From NCBI GenBank assembly GCA_031400185.1, contig JANNPN010000446.1:1-9557 (forward strand): DNA of 9,557 nt, in the 5' to 3' direction. The DNA is from UTPRO1 sp031400185 (GTDB taxonomy: Bacteria > Desulfobacterota > Binatia > UTPRO1). The position numbers were made by a program, and so were the translations under genes. The notes below the pieces were generated by a model. The model made no database searches. It was not told where the DNA came from and was given only the letters and a program-made list of their open reading frames with translations. Each line of letters starts with the position of its first letter. Within the stretch, counting starts at the first letter, position 1. Shown in pieces: positions 6,980 through 9,557 of this stretch.

Positions 6980-7073
6980 GCGGGGACACTAGCCCTGGAC
7001 GGTCACCGTGTAAACGCGGTTTCCGCGCCGCGCGAGTTGAATCGCGCCCGCGGCCGGGACACGATCCGCCGCC
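6980..7073. promoter_or_regulatory. Divergent intergenic region (hslV versus DUF4345-cupin)
   Basis: These 94 bp must hold the 5' control signals for both directions. An 11-base dyad ACGGTCACCGT lies at 6999-7009, 20 bp upstream of the hslV start. A hairpin CGCGG-TTT-CCGCG lies at 7015-7027. No convincing -35/-10 pair or heat-shock (sigma-32 or CIRCE) element was recognised, so this is a location, not a defined promoter. Confidence 0.35.
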
Positions 7074-7466
7074 ATGAGTCGACTCGTGCTGTGGCTCGCA
7101 GCCGTCACGTTCGTGCCGTTCGGGATCTGGGTGCTCGCAGACCCGACCGGGCTCGCCGCGATGACCGAGCGCACGGTCGCGACCCCGACGGCGATGACGG
7201 AGAGCCGCGCCGTCGACGGCGGGCTCCTGATCGGCCTCGGGATCTTCTTCGCGGCGTGCGCGCTCGACCCGACCCGCACCCGCGCGGGACTCCTCGCCAT
7301 GCTGCTGACGCTCGGCGGCCCGTTCCTCGGCCGTCTCGTCGGCGTCGCGCTCGACGGTGCGACGGCCGGCACACTGCAAGCGGCGGGCTTCGAGCTCGCG
7401 CTCGGCGCGCTTGCAGCGATCGCGCTGATGCGCGACGCTCGCCCGCTCGGAGGACGACACCCATGA
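7074..7466 (+). CDS. DUF4345-type small integral membrane protein
   Basis: A 130-residue protein with four hydrophobic helices at about 4-22, 49-64, 71-92 and 102-119. The family pattern is visible: an N-terminal helix ending in G-x-W-x-L-x-x-P (G17 to P24), then the conserved E-S-R-A-x-x-G-G (E43, R45, G49-G50) leading into helix two with GLGIFF. Function is unknown for this family; members are small inner-membrane proteins. ATG 7074 places the first helix directly at the N-terminus. The upstream GGGA (7056-7059) is a distant, weak ribosome-binding site. Its stop codon overlaps the ATG of the cupin gene (ATGA, 7463-7466), so the two are translationally coupled and probably functionally linked. 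Confidence 0.85.
   Translation: MSRLVLWLAAVTFVPFGIWVLADPTGLAAMTERTVATPTAMTESRAVDGGLLIGLGIFFAACALDPTRTRAGLLAMLLTLGGPFLGRLVGVALDGATAGTLQAAGFELALGALAAIALMRDARPLGGRHP
7449..7453 (+). promoter_or_regulatory. Shine-Dalgarno site fixing the cupin start
   Basis: GGAGG lies 9 bp before ATG 7463, inside the end of the DUF4345 gene. It is the clearest ribosome-binding site in the window and selects the overlapping ATG. Confidence 0.7.
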
Positions 7467-7951
7467 TGCCGCAAACGACCCCCGCTTTCCCGGATGCCCG
7501 CCGCGCGATTCACCGTGGCGAATCGGATCTTCCGTTCGTGGACTTCGCTGAAGGCGTGAGCTTGCAGCTCCTGCAGGTCGACCTCGACCAGGGGCTCTGG
7601 GTCGTACGCACGCGCTTCCAGCCGGGGACCACGATCCCGACCCACAAGCACACCGGCCCAGTGTTCGCGGTGACGCTCGCCGGCAGCTGGAAGTACCTCG
7701 AGTACCCCGACGTCAACACCGCCGGCTCGTATCTTTTCGAGCCCGCGGGCTCCGTGCACACACTCACGGTGCCGGCGACCGAGACCGCGGTCACCGACGT
7801 CTGGTTCGCGATCTACGGCGCAAATCTCAACCTCGACGCCAACGGCAATGTGGAGGCCGTGATCGACGCGGAGCTGATCTACCAGTTCTACCGCACGATG
7901 TGCCGCGAGAAGGGGCTCGACGAGCCGAACGTGATCCTCGGCGGGCAGTAG
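7463..7951 (+). CDS. Cupin protein, 2,4'-dihydroxyacetophenone dioxygenase-like
   Basis: A 162-residue single-domain cupin. Motif 1 is PGTTIPTHKHTGPVFAVTLAGSWKYLEYP (54-82), with metal-ligand candidates His61 and His63. The usual motif-1 glutamate is replaced by hydrophobic residues. Motif 2 is GSYLFEPAGSVHTL (88-101) with His99. This three-histidine arrangement and the HTGPV and AGSYLFEPAGSVHTL wording match the 2,4'-dihydroxyacetophenone dioxygenase family, iron enzymes that cleave a C-C bond next to a ketone. Family members act on varied or unknown substrates, so the reaction here is not established. ATG 7463 is chosen over upstream in-frame codons because of the strong GGAGG and the ATGA overlap with the preceding membrane-protein gene. 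The C-terminal third (ANLNLDANGNVEAVIDAELIYQFY) is also typical of the family. Confidence 0.88.
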   Translation: MMPQTTPAFPDARRAIHRGESDLPFVDFAEGVSLQLLQVDLDQGLWVVRTRFQPGTTIPTHKHTGPVFAVTLAGSWKYLEYPDVNTAGSYLFEPAGSVHTLTVPATETAVTDVWFAIYGANLNLDANGNVEAVIDAELIYQFYRTMCREKGLDEPNVILGGQ

Positions 7952-8003
7952 CTCTCGACGGGGCTGATTGGCGTTCGCGGCTGTCGTTGTGTAAGCGGTC
8001 CGC

Positions 8004-8116
8004 ATGGTCGTCGTCCCCCACGAGAACGAGCTCGCCGCGTTCCTCCAGCGGATCCACGCGCAGCCCGCGTATCAGGCGGCGCGCGGGCAGGGCGGACCTA
8101 CGAGCTGATGCGCTGA
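8004..8116 (+). pseudogene. Short coding remnant with apparent frameshift, unknown family
   Basis: From ATG 8004 a frame encodes MVVVPHENELAAFLQRIHAQ and continues PAYQAARGQGGPTS before a TGA at 8106-8108 (34 residues). Nearly every codon ends in G or C, the signature of real coding in this genome. Shifting frame near 8081-8095 gives an alternative ending RTYELMR with TGA at 8114-8116, keeping the same codon bias and a sensible sequence. This suggests a one-base indel, or a sequencing error, in the GC-rich run. The LAAFLQRIHAQPAYQAA stretch is helical and faintly recalls the C-terminal end of a glutathione S-transferase, but I do not assign a family. It lies 7 bp before the methyltransferase start. 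Confidence 0.35.
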
Positions 8117-8123
8117 GCGGCAG

Positions 8124-8420
8124 ATGACGGTCGAGATCACCGATACCGCCGCCGCCGTCGCGCGCGTGCGGTCGTGGGAGAGTCAGCTCCCCGAGGGCCA
8201 GCGCCTGTTCGACGATCCGTACGCGCGTCTCTTCGGCGGCGGCGAGGCGGCCGACGAGGCCGTGGAGCGGTTCCTCTCGGCGCCGATCTTCCGCGAGCAC
8301 GTGCGCCTCCGTACGCGCTTCATCGACGACGCGGTCCGCGCCGCGCTCGCCGCGGGCCTCACGCAGATCGTGAACCTCGGGGTCGGGTTCGATTGCCGCA
8401 CGCTCCGTCTCGAGCATTGA
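8124..8420 (+). CDS. SAM-dependent methyltransferase (Ppm2/TIGR00027-like), truncated by insertion
   Basis: Only the first 98 residues of what should be a roughly 270-300-residue class I methyltransferase. Visible family features are RLFDDPYARLF (27-37), RTRFIDDAVRAALAAGLTQIV, and SAM-binding motif I as NLGVGFDCRTLRL, corresponding to the family's LGAGxDTRxxRL. Translation ends four residues past motif I at a TGA (8418-8420), exactly where the DNA switches from GC-rich to AT-rich. The remaining Rossmann strands and the substrate region are missing, so the product cannot be active. The stop appears to be supplied at the junction with the IS110 element. ATG 8124 is preceded by a weak GAGCGG. 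An intact remainder may lie beyond the element, outside the window. Confidence 0.82.
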   Translation: MTVEITDTAAAVARVRSWESQLPEGQRLFDDPYARLFGGGEAADEAVERFLSAPIFREHVRLRTRFIDDAVRAALAAGLTQIVNLGVGFDCRTLRLEH

Positions 8421-8578
8421 GCCTTTCTAACATGATAGTCACCGCCCCTTTTCTTACCCGATGCTGAACAGTTCAACAAGCTCACCCTTAAGCTTGCATT
8501 AGGATAGATAGCACAGTGTAAGTATGTTCTTCCTTTGTTTTTTTCTGTATTAAATATAATACAATCACCCGAAAAAAG
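8421..8578 (+). ncRNA. Candidate IS110 bridge RNA region (left-end non-coding sequence)
   Basis: In IS110-group elements the non-coding left end upstream of the transposase encodes a structured bridge RNA (about 170-180 nt in IS621) whose loops pair with target and donor DNA. Here a ~158-nt AT-rich leader of suitable size lies in that position. Visible structure: a 6-bp stem CAAGCT (8477-8482) with AGCTTG (8491-8496) around an 8-nt loop, and next to it the dyad TGAACAGTTCA (8465-8475). I cannot fold the whole or identify the guide loops by eye, so limits and strand are inferred from family knowledge. Confidence 0.35.
8534..8560 (+). promoter_or_regulatory. Candidate promoter of the IS110 transposase
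   Basis: TTTG (8534-8537) and a perfect TATAAT (8555-8560) are separated by 17 bp, within an AT-rich stretch ending 18 bp before the transposase ATG. The -10 is ideal for a sigma-70-type factor. The -35 is poor, and the Bacteroidota TAnnTTTG -7 element is not seen. Confidence 0.35.
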
Positions 8579-9557
8579 ATGTTTATGGAAGACAAAAAAT
8601 TATGCTGTGGTATTGATGTTTCACATACTACATTGGATGTTAGCTATCAAAACAATCTTGGCGAACTATTTCACCTTAAGGTAGGTAACAACATCAAAGG
8701 TTTTGAAAAGATTCTGGAACATACCGGAACCAATTATCACTTTGTAATGGAGGCTACAGGTGTATATTATATACGCCTGGCTTTTTATTTACATGGTAAG
8801 GATTGTAAATTAAGTGTGGTTAACGCATTGTCGATTAAGCGATACATTCAAATGCATCTTGAACGCAACAAGAGTGATAAAAAGGATGCCGGCTGGATCT
8901 GTCGTTATGCAATAGAGCAACGGCCCCCGTACTGGGAAATGCCCGACAGCGCTTATTTTGAGTGTAAGCAGTTGTACAACACCATCCGTGAGTACACCGA
9001 ACAGATCAAGCGGTTCAACAACCAGTTACATAGTCTGCGACTATTGCCTCTACCCAGTAAAGACACGATAAAATCACTGGAAAAAGTAAATCAGCAATTA
9101 GAAAAAGAGATTGGCATTTTAGAACAAAAGCTGCAAGCCTCCTTACAACAATGGCAGCCAGATCAGCTCAAAAGTGTAAGCAGCATTAAAGGAATTGGCA
9201 AACGTGCCACAGCCATGTTGATTGTGTTTACCCAGGGCTTTAAACATACCCATAGTCACCGCCAGCTTATTAGTTTTGCCGGCCTGAGCCCCACAGAATA
9301 CAGCAGTGGCAGCAGCATACAAGGCAAAGCCAGGATATATAAACGGGGCGGTAAAAATTTACGGGATGTACTGTACATGTGTAGCATGAATGCGATGAAG
9401 ACCAACCCAGCCTGCAAAGCACTTTATGAACGTTTAAGAGCCAATGGAAAAACAGGTAAACAGGCATTGATTGCAGTGTGTAACAAGTTGTTAAAACAGG
9501 TTTTTGCAGTGGTAAAAAATAACAGCCTGTATCAGCCAAATTATTGCTCAGCAAAAC
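8579..9557 (+). CDS. IS110-family DEDD transposase, 3' end outside window
   Basis: The frame is open from ATG 8579 to the window edge (326 codons, no stop). Typical family length is about 320-400, so nearly all of it is present. The N-terminal RuvC-like DEDD domain shows Asp13 in GIDVS, Glu58 in MEATGVYY, and Asp100 and Asp103 in RNKSDKKDA. A coiled-coil-prone segment follows (about 163-195, KSLEKVNQQLEKEIGILEQKL). The C-terminal transposase-20 domain contains IKGIGKRATAMLI, then AGLSPTEYSSGSS with the conserved serine (Ser243) just before glycine, and RIYKRGGKNLRDVLYMCSM. This enzyme class inserts circular IS copies by a Holliday-like route using the RuvC-like site and the serine, guided by the bridge RNA. 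No frameshift or missing active-site residue is seen, so it looks functional. The second ATG at 8585 is an equally possible start; an A-rich stretch precedes both. Confidence 0.93.
   Translation, partial: MFMEDKKLCCGIDVSHTTLDVSYQNNLGELFHLKVGNNIKGFEKILEHTGTNYHFVMEATGVYYIRLAFYLHGKDCKLSVVNALSIKRYIQMHLERNKSDKKDAGWICRYAIEQRPPYWEMPDSAYFECKQLYNTIREYTEQIKRFNNQLHSLRLLPLPSKDTIKSLEKVNQQLEKEIGILEQKLQASLQQWQPDQLKSVSSIKGIGKRATAMLIVFTQGFKHTHSHRQLISFAGLSPTEYSSGSSIQGKARIYKRGGKNLRDVLYMCSMNAMKTNPACKALYERLRANGKTGKQALIAVCNKLLKQVFAVVKNNSLYQPNYCSAK

Larger units (their letters stand above)
8421..9557 (+). mobile_element. IS110-family insertion sequence, left end and most of the body (right end outside window)
   Basis: An abrupt drop in GC begins at about 8416-8421, immediately after the truncated methyltransferase. 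It contains a ~160-bp leader and an IS110 transposase open to the right edge. The exact left end cannot be fixed: IS110 elements have no long terminal inverted repeats, and the other end is not visible. Base composition and codon use (AT-rich third positions, TTA and AAA codons) are unlike everything to the left and suggest a Bacteroidota-like source. A misassembled contig join would give the same picture. Confidence 0.75.

Noticed and set aside
6393..7460. Long open minus-strand frame continuing upstream from hslU through hslV and beyond, which would make an 800-residue protein
   Set aside because: It is antisense to or out of frame with clearly recognised genes, low in sensible protein composition (Arg/Ala/Gly/His-rich), and HslU begins naturally at ATG 6392.
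8480..8484. GCTCA in the IS110 leader, complementary to TGAGC at the junction (8418-8422), as a possible guide-target pairing
   Set aside because: A five-base match is expected by chance in this length, and the exact element end and guide loops are unknown.
9270..9554. Minus-strand frame of 94 residues rich in Cys, Leu and Tyr
   Set aside because: It is fully antisense to the well-supported transposase; a shadow.

Overview
Most of this window (about 1-8,420) is very GC-rich DNA, probably chromosomal, with G or C at nearly every third codon position. The minus-strand order hslV-hslU-argB is one I recall from high-GC deltaproteobacteria and relatives. I therefore read the host as an uncultured high-GC bacterium of roughly that kind (Myxococcota, Desulfobacterota or Binatota grade), with low taxonomic certainty. 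The last ~1.1 kb changes abruptly to AT-rich DNA with Bacteroidota-like character and carries an IS110-family transposase that runs off the right edge.

Layout, left to right. The window opens inside a plus-strand gene whose visible part looks like the C-terminal half of a GNAT-type acyltransferase (to 574). A complete cytochrome P450 with a CYP7/CYP8-like I-helix follows (685-1989). Next is a lower-GC island (about 2,000-4,010). It holds a subtilisin-like (S8) serine protease with a full catalytic triad and no signal peptide (2110-3438). Eleven bases later comes a 119-residue protein of unknown family (3450-3809) that shares a short prodomain-like motif with the protease. Hairpins and ~200 bp of moderate-GC spacer close the island.

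On the minus strand are three housekeeping genes: argB (acetylglutamate kinase, 4040-4936), hslU (5058-6392) and hslV (6437-6979). HslV and HslU form the ATP-dependent HslVU protease. ArgB carries out the second step of arginine synthesis. A 94-bp divergent spacer separates hslV from a plus-strand pair with overlapping stop and start codons: a four-helix DUF4345-type membrane protein (7074-7466) and a single-domain cupin resembling 2,4'-dihydroxyacetophenone dioxygenase (7463-7951). A short, apparently frameshifted coding remnant follows (8004-8116).

Then comes the first 98 codons of a Ppm2/TIGR00027-type SAM-dependent methyltransferase, which stops exactly where base composition changes (8420). 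The simplest reading is that an IS110-family element interrupted it. The ~160-bp AT-rich leader between that junction and the transposase is where IS110-group elements encode their bridge RNA. A chimeric metagenomic assembly join at ~8,420 is a live alternative.

The most interesting objects are the S8 protease with its unknown small partner, the atypical P450, and the IS110 junction with its candidate bridge RNA. I saw no CRISPR array, rRNA or tRNA.
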